This document shows positions 1 to 6,406 of a stretch of 6,406 nt of DNA, one piece after another. The position numbers and the translations under genes were made by a program. The stretch spans positions 1 through 6,406 of the forward strand of contig JABITU010000160.1 of NCBI GenBank assembly GCA_018668195.1, in the 5' to 3' direction. Each line of letters starts with the position of its first letter. The first letter of the stretch is position 1. The notes beneath the pieces were generated by a model. It did no database searches and was not told the origin of the DNA. It worked only from the letters and a program-made list of their open reading frames with translations. The DNA comes from Tateyamaria sp. Its GTDB lineage: Bacteria > Pseudomonadota > Alphaproteobacteria > Rhodobacterales > Rhodobacteraceae.

Positions 1-24
1 AGAACCTTTATACTCAATTTTTTC

Positions 25-55
25 TTGACCAATTAATAAAAAAAGAAATTATCAT
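25..55 (+). promoter_or_regulatory. Putative sigma-70-type promoter of the operon
   Basis: TTGACC at 25-30 matches five of six bases of the -35 consensus TTGACA. TATCAT at 50-55 matches five of six bases of the -10 consensus TATAAT. The spacer is 19 bp, longer than the ideal 17, so the promoter may be weak or need an activator. A second -10 candidate, AATTAT at 47-52, gives a 16-bp spacer but fits less well. The region is strongly AT-rich and lies before the first gene of a tightly packed cluster, which is where the operon promoter is expected. Transcription from the first candidate would begin at about 61-67. No start site is proven. Confidence 0.4.
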
Positions 56-75
56 ACAATAAGTGTATATTGTAT
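54..75. promoter_or_regulatory. Inverted repeat, candidate operator
   Basis: ATACAAT (54-60) and ATTGTAT (69-75) are perfect reverse complements separated by 8 bp (AAGTGTAT). Inside the element TGTATA also occurs twice as a direct repeat (64-69 and 71-76). The element starts at the end of the proposed -10 box and covers the expected transcription start, a position typical of a repressor site. TGTAT/ATACA half-sites resemble those used by some GntR-family (FadR-type) regulators that often control TRAP and catabolic operons, but the regulator is not in the window and the family assignment is a guess. In such AT-rich DNA a short palindrome can arise by chance. Confidence 0.4.
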
Positions 76-101
76 AAGAATTACGATATTCCTAAATCGC
101 T

Positions 102-107
102 GGGGTG
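102..107 (+). promoter_or_regulatory. Ribosome binding site favouring the TTG start at 112
   Basis: GGGGTG lies 4 nt before TTG at 112. It is the only purine-rich, Shine-Dalgarno-like stretch upstream of any in-frame start of the monooxygenase. The earlier in-frame TTG at 70 has only AT-rich sequence before it and lies inside the inverted repeat at 54-75. The match to GGAGG is imperfect and the spacing is slightly short. Confidence 0.4.
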
Positions 108-111
108 CTCG

Positions 112-1290
112 TTGAATATTTCAAAAGAACCAGTCCTGATCATCGGTGGTGGACCCGTTGGACTTACGCTGGCATGGCGTTTGTTGCAGACAGGAGTATC
201 CGTTTTGGTATTCGAAGCAGAGTGCGAAATACCTGATCAACTGCGCGCCTCGACCTTTCATCCGCCGACGCTGGATATGTTTGAGGCCTCTGGGATTGCG
301 GCCGAGATAATTGCCAAAGGGCGCATCACGCCGGATTGGCAAATACGGATGTTGACAACAGGCGAAAACGCGCGCTTTGATCTAAGCGTTTTAAAGGATG
401 ACACGGGCCATCCCTACAGGTTGCAGTGCCGTCAGGCGGAACTCAGCCGCGCTCTTTTAGCGCGGTTGCCGGATGCGGTTGTGCATTTTGGTTCAGAGGT
501 GTCTGCGGTATCCCAAGACGCTTCCGGTGTTCTTGCCGTTGTGAATGAACAAGAGGTTCGCGGATCGATTATGGTCGGTTGCGATGGCGCGCGTTCTATC
601 GTGCGTAAATCCATAGGTGCTGAGTTTGAAGGCGGCACGTATCCCGAAAACACCATCCTCGCGACCACGCATTTCCCTTTTGAAGACCACATCGAAGATC
701 TATCCGGTGTGAACTACATTTGGAAGCCAAAGGGAACGTTCTCGCTGCTGCGTTTACCCGATGTCTGGCGTGTGTCCTTACATCCAGAGGACGGCCAAAG
801 CCCTGAGGAGGCTATGGACGATGCCTGCATCCGCGCGCAGGTAAAATCAGTCATTCCTGCTGCGCAAAACATTGATATTGATGAGAAAAGAATCTACCGC
901 GTGCACCGCCGCGTGGCAACACATTACCGCAAGAACAGGATGTTCTTGGCGGGTGATGCCGCCCATCTGAACTCGCCCAAAGGTGGCATGGGTATGAACG
1001 GCGGCATTCACGATGCGTGGTCATTAGCGGATAAATTGATCGCCATGGTGGGTGGCGATGATCCCATGATTTTGGACAGCTATGAACGCCAACGCAGGGC
1101 CGTCGCCTATGACGATATTGTGCAGCAAGCCGATACCAATCGCGCCCGTATGAACACCCTCGATCCCATTGAGCGAGCGGCCCACCTCAAGAACCTGCAA
1201 GACATCGCGGCTGATCCCGTCAAGGCCCGCGCCTTTCTGCGCAAGTCCTCAATGATCGACGGTCTGGAACATGCGAAGGCCATCGTGTGA
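112..1290 (+). CDS. FAD-dependent monooxygenase (PF01494-type aromatic hydroxylase)
   Basis: Single-component flavoprotein monooxygenase of 392 aa that would use NAD(P)H and O2 to hydroxylate an aromatic or similar ring in the cytoplasm. All three family fingerprints are visible: the FAD-binding GGGPVG at residues 12-17, the DG motif CDGARS at 157-162, and the GD motif with GDAAHLNSPKGGMGMNGG at 281-298. The tail after about residue 310 is short, so it lacks the C-terminal thioredoxin-like domain of phenol hydroxylase or MhpA. Its length is instead near that of p-hydroxybenzoate, salicylate or 6-hydroxynicotinate hydroxylases (about 380-400 aa). TTG at 112 is preferred because GGGGTG precedes it and it places the first beta strand a few residues from the N terminus. 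An in-frame TTG at 70 would add 14 residues; there is no ATG nearby. The gene ends in a GTGA overlap with the SDR gene. The substrate is unknown; ring-opening pyridine monooxygenases are an alternative within the same fold. Confidence 0.9.
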   Translation: MNISKEPVLIIGGGPVGLTLAWRLLQTGVSVLVFEAECEIPDQLRASTFHPPTLDMFEASGIAAEIIAKGRITPDWQIRMLTTGENARFDLSVLKDDTGHPYRLQCRQAELSRALLARLPDAVVHFGSEVSAVSQDASGVLAVVNEQEVRGSIMVGCDGARSIVRKSIGAEFEGGTYPENTILATTHFPFEDHIEDLSGVNYIWKPKGTFSLLRLPDVWRVSLHPEDGQSPEEAMDDACIRAQVKSVIPAAQNIDIDEKRIYRVHRRVATHYRKNRMFLAGDAAHLNSPKGGMGMNGGIHDAWSLADKLIAMVGGDDPMILDSYERQRRAVAYDDIVQQADTNRARMNTLDPIERAAHLKNLQDIAADPVKARAFLRKSSMIDGLEHAKAIV

Positions 1291-2006
1291 CCCGAAGGAT
1301 CGCGATATTGGGCGGCTGCGGCGGCATCGGGCGTGACTTGGTCGCAGCTTTGCACGACGGCGGCGCAACGCCGATTGTTCTCGACCTTCCCACGTCTCTC
1401 AAGGCCCATCCTTTGGACGGTGAAACACATGCTATTGACGCGACTGATGCCGATGCGTTGGTACGTGTGGCCGAGGCAGTAGGCAACATCGACGGCTTCG
1501 TAAACCTCTGCGGTTTTATGAGCGAAGCAGAACCACTTGCAACCCATGCACCAGAGACTTGGGCAAGCCTGATTGACGGCAATCTGACCTCTGCCTTCTA
1601 CGCCGCGCGGGCGTTTTCATCCCGCATCTCTGACGGCGGCGCGATGGTCCTAACGGGATCAGGCTTGGGCCACTTCGCCCGCCCCGGTTATGGAGCCTAC
1701 GCCGTAGCAAAAGCTGGCATTGCGGCAATGACACGCCAACTCGCGTTAGAACTCGCCCCCAAATGCCGGGTGAATTGCGTCGCCCCGTCAGCTGTAAACA
1801 CAGCCTTTTTGCGTGGAGGCACGGGCCGCTCTGATGAACAGCAAGCCGAGCGGCTGGACCGCGAGGCTTATGCCAAGACCATTCCATTGGGCCGGATCGC
1901 AGAGCCGCGTGACATTACCGGGCCAATCCAATTCCTTCTCTCGCCCGCCGCGGGTTACGTCACCGGGCAGGTACTTCAAGTCAACGGCGGGACGTACATG
2001 GGATGA
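1287..2006 (+). CDS. Short-chain dehydrogenase/reductase (SDR), classical type
   Basis: A 239-aa cytoplasmic oxidoreductase that would interconvert a hydroxyl and a carbonyl group on a pathway intermediate. The Rossmann fold is intact: the glycine motif is GGCGGIG at residues 9-15 (the usual form is TGxxxGIG), an aspartate ends the second strand (D33, pointing to NAD rather than NADP), and the catalytic set is N99, S125, Y138 and K142, with normal S-to-Y and YxxxK spacing. The C terminus (LGRIAEP at 201-207, then YVTGQVLQVNGG at 224-235) is standard for the classical family. The usual NNAG motif reads NLCG at 73-76. The start is GTG at 1287, overlapping the TGA of the monooxygenase by 4 bp, with GAAGG at 1275-1279 as ribosome binding site, so translation is probably coupled. 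A role as an alcohol or dihydrodiol dehydrogenase is inferred from context; the substrate is unknown. Confidence 0.92.
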   Translation: MTRRIAILGGCGGIGRDLVAALHDGGATPIVLDLPTSLKAHPLDGETHAIDATDADALVRVAEAVGNIDGFVNLCGFMSEAEPLATHAPETWASLIDGNLTSAFYAARAFSSRISDGGAMVLTGSGLGHFARPGYGAYAVAKAGIAAMTRQLALELAPKCRVNCVAPSAVNTAFLRGGTGRSDEQQAERLDREAYAKTIPLGRIAEPRDITGPIQFLLSPAAGYVTGQVLQVNGGTYMG

Positions 2007-2013
2007 CCACAGC

Positions 2014-3510
2014 ATGACATTCAACCTCCCCATCATCCCCCCAAGGCAAGTCACAGGACTGGCAGGCCAAGGCGCAAGCCGTGGGGGCGGCATTGAGATA
2101 CCTATCTATTACCCGGCAACCGGACAGCAGATTTCGACGTTGATCGAGGATGGTTCCGCTGCTGTAGCACAAGCCGTGGCCATTGCGCGAGACGCATTCG
2201 ACAAAGGACCTTGGCCGCATCTCAGCGTTGAAAAGCGGATGGAGGTACTGGAAGCTTGCCGCACTAAAATTCTCGAAAACGTCGATGAATTGGCACGGCT
2301 GGAATGTGCGGCGACGGGCTTGGTCCTCAAGGAGCTCAAAGCGCGGCATATGGTGCGTGCCGCCTATAATTTTCGATTTTTCGCAGAATACATCAGCCAG
2401 TCCAAAGGCGAGGCCTACACCCAAACCGACAATTACATCACAACCGTCACACGTAGGCCCGTTGGCGTTGCCGCATTAATCGCGCCGTGGAACGCGCCTG
2501 TTGCCTTGGCCACGATGAAAATCGCGGCGGCATTGGCGTTCGGGAATACCTGCGTGCTGAAACCTTCCGAACAGACCCCACTTTCGCTCGCCCGCTTGGT
2601 CGCGCTGTTGAATGATGTATTGCCAGAAGGCGTGTTGAATTTGGTCAATGGCCGTGGCCCTGTGACGGGAGCGGCGTTGGTCGCCAACCCAGATGTCGAT
2701 CTCATCAGCTTTACCGGCGGCACAGAAACTGGCCGTGCGATCATGTCTGCTGCGGGACAAAACCTTGTGCCTGCAACGATGGAATTGGGCGGCAAATCGG
2801 CCAACATCATCTTTGCCTCCGCTGATGTAGAGCGCGCGTTGGACGGGGCTTTGCAGGGGATATTTTCTAATAATGGTCAGCAGTGTTTGGCAGGCTCCCG
2901 CATCTTGGTCGAACGCAGTATGTTCGATGAATTCACAGCGCGATTTGCCGAACGTGCCAAGCGGATCAAGGTAGGAGACCCTTTGGATGATGCCACTGAA
3001 GTCGGTCCACTGGCATCCGCACCTCACATGAACCGGGTGCTGTCTTTTGCCAATATGGCGCGCGAGGATGGCGGGTCAGTCCTGACAGGAGGAACGCGTC
3101 GCGATGATCTTGGCGGTGGGTATTTCATTGAACCAACGGCAGTGCTGGCTACTTCAAATGCCGATCGCTGTGCGCAAGAGGAAATATTTGGCCCCTTCGC
3201 CACCTTCCTGCCGTTTGATGATATCGAGGATGCCGTCAGCATCGCCAATGACACCCAATTCGGTCTGGTCAGCTATATCTGGTCGTACCATTTTCCCACC
3301 GTCATGCAAACACAAACCCACCTGCGCTCAGGCGTTGTCTGGGTCAACACACCAATGATGCGCGAATTACGTGCGCCCTTTGGCGGGTTCAAATCCTCCG
3401 GCGTGGGCCGTGAAGGCGGTGCCTCTTGCGAGCGATTCTACACAGAAGAAGTCACAACATCGACACCGATCAAACCGGTGCAACTGCGCAGATTTGGCGC
3501 AGAAACGTAA
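2014..3510 (+). CDS. NAD-dependent aldehyde dehydrogenase family protein
   Basis: A 498-aa aldehyde dehydrogenase of normal family length that oxidises an aldehyde to a carboxylate in the cytoplasm. Key residues are present: oxyanion-hole asparagine in APWN (N160), KPSE with K183 and E186 (the glutamate fits NAD preference), FTGGTETG at 233-240, general base E257 in MELGGKS, nucleophile C291 in GQQCLAGS, EEIFGPF at 389-395 and the C-terminal GGFKSSGVGREGG at 457-469. The overall look is close to semialdehyde dehydrogenases of aromatic catabolism (HpaE/DmpC-like) and to betaine-aldehyde-type enzymes, but the motifs do not decide the substrate. ATG at 2014 is chosen: it lies 7 bp after the SDR stop, with GGGATG at 2000-2005 upstream. 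The frame stays open back to 1813, but that part lies inside the SDR gene and is not coding in this frame. It probably acts after the SDR on a pathway aldehyde. Confidence 0.93.
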   Translation: MTFNLPIIPPRQVTGLAGQGASRGGGIEIPIYYPATGQQISTLIEDGSAAVAQAVAIARDAFDKGPWPHLSVEKRMEVLEACRTKILENVDELARLECAATGLVLKELKARHMVRAAYNFRFFAEYISQSKGEAYTQTDNYITTVTRRPVGVAALIAPWNAPVALATMKIAAALAFGNTCVLKPSEQTPLSLARLVALLNDVLPEGVLNLVNGRGPVTGAALVANPDVDLISFTGGTETGRAIMSAAGQNLVPATMELGGKSANIIFASADVERALDGALQGIFSNNGQQCLAGSRILVERSMFDEFTARFAERAKRIKVGDPLDDATEVGPLASAPHMNRVLSFANMAREDGGSVLTGGTRRDDLGGGYFIEPTAVLATSNADRCAQEEIFGPFATFLPFDDIEDAVSIANDTQFGLVSYIWSYHFPTVMQTQTHLRSGVVWVNTPMMRELRAPFGGFKSSGVGREGGASCERFYTEEVTTSTPIKPVQLRRFGAET

Positions 3511-3511
3511 G

Positions 3512-3528
3512 GACTGCGACAAGCGGTC
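3512..3528 (+). other. Small intergenic hairpin before dctP
   Basis: GACTGC (3512-3517) can pair with GCGGTC (3523-3528) across the 5-nt loop GACAA, giving six pairs including one G-U. It begins 2 nt after the aldehyde dehydrogenase stop and sits before the dctP ribosome binding site. There is no following U tract, so it is not a classical terminator. It could protect the downstream message or mark a processing site, letting the binding protein be made in excess, as is common for transporter operons. The stem is short and may be chance. Confidence 0.25.
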
Positions 3529-3539
3529 ACCAACCAACT

Positions 3540-3546
3540 GGGAGAG
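3540..3546 (+). promoter_or_regulatory. Strong ribosome binding site of dctP
   Basis: GGGAGAG lies 5 nt before ATG at 3552 and is the best Shine-Dalgarno match in the window. It fixes the dctP start at 3552 rather than at the open frame's earlier possible starts back to 3426, which would place the signal peptide internally. A stronger site here than at the neighbouring genes fits the need for more periplasmic binding protein than membrane subunits. Confidence 0.75.
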
Positions 3547-3551
3547 TTAAG

Positions 3552-4553
3552 ATGAAGTATTTCAATAATCTACTGGCTGCCGCCGCCCTGTCCGCACTGG
3601 CCCTGCCCGCCACCGCACAAGAGATCATCAAGGTTGGCACCTTTGTGGCTGAACAATCCACAGGTGTGGCAAAAGTCATCAAGCCGTGGATGGAAGCCGT
3701 AGCCACCGAAACCAATGACGTGAAAATGATGCCGTTTTGGGGCGGTACATTGGGGAAGAACCCGTTCAAACAATTCGAATTGGTGCAGAACGGTGTGGCC
3801 GATGTGACATGGGTCTTGCCGGGGTATACGGCTGGGCAATTCCCCGAAATGGGTGTTTTTGAACTGCCATTCCTGTTTCGCACGGCCGAAGAAGCCTCGG
3901 TTGTAGGCTGGAAACTGCACGAGATGGGATTGCTGACCGGGTTTGACGGCGTCCATTTGGTCGGCTTTTTCGCGGCCGAACCCAACGCGCTGTTTATGAA
4001 AAAAAAGATCGCCAGCCTTGATGACATCGCGAATATGAAAGTGCGCTCTGTTGGGTCGATCCATGCCAGTTGGCTGGAGAGCCTCGGTGCGGCCCCACAA
4101 ACACTATCTTCGGCTGAAATGAACGAAGGCCTGAACCGCGGCACTGTCGACGGTGCGATCCAAGGTTGGACGGGGATGAAGACCTTCAAATCCCTGCCGT
4201 TGGTAGATCAGGCTTATGTTGTGCCAGCCGGTGCAATCCCGTTCTTGCTGCTGATGAACGAGGGCAAATGGAACAGCTTAAGTGCCGATGCGCAGACCGC
4301 GATCATGTCTCATGGCGGAGCCAAGATGGCGCAAATAGGTGGGGATGCATACACAGATGTTGGTGAAAGCATTCGTAAGGATGTCGTGGCAGAGGGCCGG
4401 ATCGAAGTGGTAACGCCGGATCAGGCGACGATTGAGAAGTACGCAGGCAAAGCGAAGACCGTGCATGATGCGTGGATCGCAGCGACGCCAAATGGCCAAG
4501 CCGTCTATGACACGGCAGTCAAGCTCTTGGTCGAAATGCGCGGCGCCAGTTGA
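3552..4553 (+). CDS. dctP: TRAP transporter periplasmic substrate-binding protein (DctP family)
   Basis: A 333-aa extracytoplasmic solute receptor that captures an organic acid and delivers it to the DctQM membrane complex. Residues 1-22 are a clear Sec signal peptide: a lysine, a hydrophobic run rich in A and L, then ATA followed by QE, with cleavage predicted after A22. The mature protein of about 311 residues is normal for the family. The signature segment is visible: SLDDIANMKVRS, with R165 at the position of the conserved arginine that binds the substrate carboxylate, then LGAAPQTLSSAEMNEGLNRGTVDG (178-201). Neighbouring dctQ and dctM confirm the system. The ligand is not readable from sequence; linkage to the upstream oxidative enzymes suggests the substrate of the monooxygenase, probably an aromatic or cyclic carboxylate. 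The stop overlaps the dctQ ATG by one base (TGATG). Confidence 0.95.
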   Translation: MKYFNNLLAAAALSALALPATAQEIIKVGTFVAEQSTGVAKVIKPWMEAVATETNDVKMMPFWGGTLGKNPFKQFELVQNGVADVTWVLPGYTAGQFPEMGVFELPFLFRTAEEASVVGWKLHEMGLLTGFDGVHLVGFFAAEPNALFMKKKIASLDDIANMKVRSVGSIHASWLESLGAAPQTLSSAEMNEGLNRGTVDGAIQGWTGMKTFKSLPLVDQAYVVPAGAIPFLLLMNEGKWNSLSADAQTAIMSHGGAKMAQIGGDAYTDVGESIRKDVVAEGRIEVVTPDQATIEKYAGKAKTVHDAWIAATPNGQAVYDTAVKLLVEMRGAS

Positions 4554-5104
4554 TGAAAATCGCCATGACCCAAGCAAGCAAGCTTGATCGGTTCACACGC
4601 AATGTCGCCCTTGTCGGGTTTTGCGGGCTTGTGGTCATGGCGCTTTTAATCACTTGGGACGGCTTTGCTCGATACTTGGGTGCCCCGCGCATCTCGGGGT
4701 TCTCGGACTACGGCGAAGTAGTGTTTCCTATCGTCATCGCGTCTTGCTTTCCGGCAGGTTTACTCCGCCAAACCAATGTCACGGTACGCGTTTTTGGCAC
4801 CATGGGCGGGTTTCGCGTGAACGCGGCGTTAGAGTTGTTTGGTGCCATTATCACACTTGTTTTCTTCGGTCTGCTGGTTTGGCAATTTGTCTTGTTGGCT
4901 GGCCAATATAGCGATGGTGGCCGCACCACCCGTACCATAGGCTTGCTCCTTGCACCGTGGTTCTACGTCACCGTGGCGATAATGGCGATCTGTGTGCCGG
5001 TGCAAGCCTTCGTCTTTTATAGCTGGCTGCACGCTCTGATCTTTGGTGAAAAACCCGACATCATGGAGTTGCAGCATGACGAATTGGCGGACATCAAACC
5101 ATGA
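4553..5104 (+). CDS. dctQ: TRAP transporter small permease subunit (DctQ family)
   Basis: A 183-aa inner-membrane protein, the small subunit that pairs with DctM to carry the substrate across with sodium. Four hydrophobic segments are seen at about residues 17-37, 54-72, 91-117 and 129-160, the usual DctQ topology. The loop after the second segment reads LLRQTNVTVRVFG, where many homologues have a histidine near the asparagine position. After the last segment comes a polar, acidic cytoplasmic tail (GEKPDIMELQHDELADIKP). ATG at 4553 overlaps the dctP stop by one base, with no good ribosome binding site, so translation probably depends on reinitiation after dctP. Alternatives are TTG at 4550 and ATG at 4565; 4553 is the usual coupled arrangement. 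Sequence alone would be a weak call, but its place between dctP and dctM makes it secure. Confidence 0.92.
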   Translation: MKIAMTQASKLDRFTRNVALVGFCGLVVMALLITWDGFARYLGAPRISGFSDYGEVVFPIVIASCFPAGLLRQTNVTVRVFGTMGGFRVNAALELFGAIITLVFFGLLVWQFVLLAGQYSDGGRTTRTIGLLLAPWFYVTVAIMAICVPVQAFVFYSWLHALIFGEKPDIMELQHDELADIKP

Positions 5105-6406
5105 TATCTGATCCCATTACAACCGGACTTTTGGGCCTCACCGCAATGTTTGTGCTGATCGTCTGCCAAGTGCCTGTTGGCATTGCGATGGGTGTGGTCG
5201 GCGTCATCGGCACAGGGCTGATCATCGGCTTTGGCCCGGCCCTGACGTTGCTTGCAACCGAACCATCCGGCGCAATGGCCGCTGAAGGGTTAGCGGTGAT
5301 TGCGATGTTCCTGTTGATGGGCAATCTCGCCCATGTCGGGGGCTTATCGGGCGAATTGTACAGGCTGGCCTACGTTTACCTTGGTCACAAGCGTGGTGGA
5401 CTCATCTTTGCCACGGTTGGGGCATGCGCGGGATTCGGTGCCATCTGCGGCTCAAGCGTTGCAACCGCAGCAACCATGGCACGGATCGCATTGCCAGAGA
5501 TGTTGAGCCGAGGTTACGCCAAGCCCCTGGCCGCCGGATCAATCGCGGCGGGTGGTACGCTTGGCATGATTGTGCCGCCCTCTGTTGTGATGATCCTTTA
5601 TGCCATCTTGACCGAAAATAGCATTATCGCGCTGTTCCTCGCAGCCGTCATTCCCGGCTTGATGGCGGTGGTCTTCTACTTCGTCGCCGTTGCCATCGTC
5701 GTGAAACGCAACCCTGAAGTGGCCCCTTTGGGCAGGCAGGCAGACTGGGGCGAACGGCGGCGCGTGACAATGCAAAGCTGGGCAGTGGTTCTGCTCGCTT
5801 TCGTCGTTTCCGGCGGCATCTATTCGGGTGTTTTTACCGTCAGCGAAGCTGCCTCTGTCGGTGCTGCGGTTGCCCTACTACTTGCAATCTTTCGCAAACG
5901 CTTGACGCGCCCAAAGTTCCTCGCTGCCTTGGGCGACACGGCCAGCAACACTGGGCTGATCTTCGTCATTATCATTGGCGCATCAGTGTTTTCCTACTTT
6001 GCTACGCTGTCTGGCCTGCCATCGGCAACCGTTGATTGGATCGAAGGTCTTGGTCTGCCGCCGCTCATGGTGATTGGCTGCCTGATGATCTTCTATCTCA
6101 TCCTTGGCTCTATCTTTGACACTATCGCCGCCATGGTACTAACCCTGCCTTTTGTCTATCCGCTGGTGGTCAATATGGGCTATGATCCAATTTGGTGGGG
6201 CGTGATTAACATTGTAGTCATCGAACTGGGCATGATCACACCACCCATCGGCATCAATGTTTTCGTCCTGCACGGTATGGCCAAAGACCTGCCCCTGCGC
6301 ACCATCTTTCGCGGCGTCATCCCGTTTATGTTTGCGGATCTGGCGCGTCTGATCGTCCTAATCCTGTTTCCCACACTCAGCCTATGGCTCCCAGGGGTGC
6401 TAGGAT
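5101..6406 (+). CDS. dctM: TRAP transporter large permease subunit (DctM family), cut by the window end
   Basis: The transport subunit of the TRAP system, a polytopic inner-membrane protein that moves the organic acid with sodium. The frame is open from ATG 5101 to the window edge, giving 435 residues with no stop; DctM proteins are usually about 425-440 aa, so only a few residues are likely missing. Family hallmarks are present: FGAICGSSVATAATMARIALPEM (112-134), GYAKPLAAGSIAAGGTLGMIVPPS (138-161), LGSIFDTIAAMVLTLPFVYP (335-354) and ELGMITPPIGINVFVLHGMAKD (375-396). Many hydrophobic segments alternate with short basic loops. ATG at 5101 overlaps the dctQ stop in ATGA, so translation is probably coupled. 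One departure is AVIAMFLLMG (65-74), where most homologues have a proline (IPLF-like). Confidence 0.95.
   Translation, partial: MISDPITTGLLGLTAMFVLIVCQVPVGIAMGVVGVIGTGLIIGFGPALTLLATEPSGAMAAEGLAVIAMFLLMGNLAHVGGLSGELYRLAYVYLGHKRGGLIFATVGACAGFGAICGSSVATAATMARIALPEMLSRGYAKPLAAGSIAAGGTLGMIVPPSVVMILYAILTENSIIALFLAAVIPGLMAVVFYFVAVAIVVKRNPEVAPLGRQADWGERRRVTMQSWAVVLLAFVVSGGIYSGVFTVSEAASVGAAVALLLAIFRKRLTRPKFLAALGDTASNTGLIFVIIIGASVFSYFATLSGLPSATVDWIEGLGLPPLMVIGCLMIFYLILGSIFDTIAAMVLTLPFVYPLVVNMGYDPIWWGVINIVVIELGMITPPIGINVFVLHGMAKDLPLRTIFRGVIPFMFADLARLIVLILFPTLSLWLPGVLG

Noticed and set aside
64..76. TGTATA direct repeat as a short tandem repeat element
   Set aside because: Only two copies, in very AT-rich DNA; better read as part of the inverted-repeat element.
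1..111. A small gene or RNA gene in the AT-rich leader
   Set aside because: No open frame with a ribosome binding site and no cloverleaf or riboswitch-like structure was seen; the region is better explained as promoter and leader.
1813..2013. Upstream extension of the aldehyde dehydrogenase frame, which would give a 565-aa protein
   Set aside because: It overlaps the conserved C-terminal third of the SDR gene in another frame. The translated segment has no aldehyde dehydrogenase character, while ATG 2014 gives a normal N terminus.
3426..3551. Upstream extension of the dctP frame
   Set aside because: It overlaps the end of the aldehyde dehydrogenase gene and would bury a clear signal peptide; ATG 3552 has a strong ribosome binding site.
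3511..3551. Possible terminator or new promoter between the enzymes and the transporter
   Set aside because: The hairpin has no U tract, and no convincing -35/-10 pair is seen, so the cluster is treated as one transcript.
3527..4189. 220-codon open frame on the minus strand opposite dctP
   Set aside because: It is antisense to a well-supported gene, has no recognisable domain and looks like a by-product of codon bias. The same applies to the other minus-strand frames in the window.

Overview
The window holds one strand-uniform gene cluster, all on the + strand. It reads as a catabolic operon joined to its own uptake system. Base composition is moderate in GC in the genes. Start codons are mixed (TTG, GTG, ATG), genes overlap or nearly touch, and a tripartite TRAP transporter is present. 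Together these suggest an alphaproteobacterium, most plausibly a marine Rhodobacterales (Roseobacter-type) organism; this is an inference from gene content and style, not from a marker gene.

Layout. Bases 1 to about 111 are AT-rich and non-coding (about 20% GC over the first 60 by hand count). They carry a plausible sigma-70-like promoter and a perfect 7-bp inverted repeat with an 8-bp spacer that looks like a regulator site. Three enzymes follow: a single-component FAD-dependent aromatic-type monooxygenase (112-1290), an NAD-type short-chain dehydrogenase/reductase (1287-2006, 4-bp overlap) and an NAD-type aldehyde dehydrogenase (2014-3510). After a 41-bp gap with a small hairpin and a strong ribosome binding site come the three TRAP components: periplasmic binding protein DctP (3552-4553), small membrane subunit DctQ (4553-5104, 1-bp overlap) and large membrane subunit DctM (5101 to the window edge, 4-bp overlap). 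DctM runs off the 3' end but is almost full length.

How the genes may work together. The DctP protein would capture an organic acid in the periplasm, and DctQM would import it with sodium. The monooxygenase would then hydroxylate (or oxidatively open) it, and the SDR and aldehyde dehydrogenase would oxidise alcohol and aldehyde intermediates to a carboxylate for central metabolism. The true substrate cannot be read from the sequence. No ring-cleavage dioxygenase, hydrolase, CoA ligase or regulator lies inside the window, so the pathway is probably incomplete here. There are no RNA genes, mobile elements, CRISPR arrays or clear terminators. There is no gene-free stretch longer than about 111 bases.
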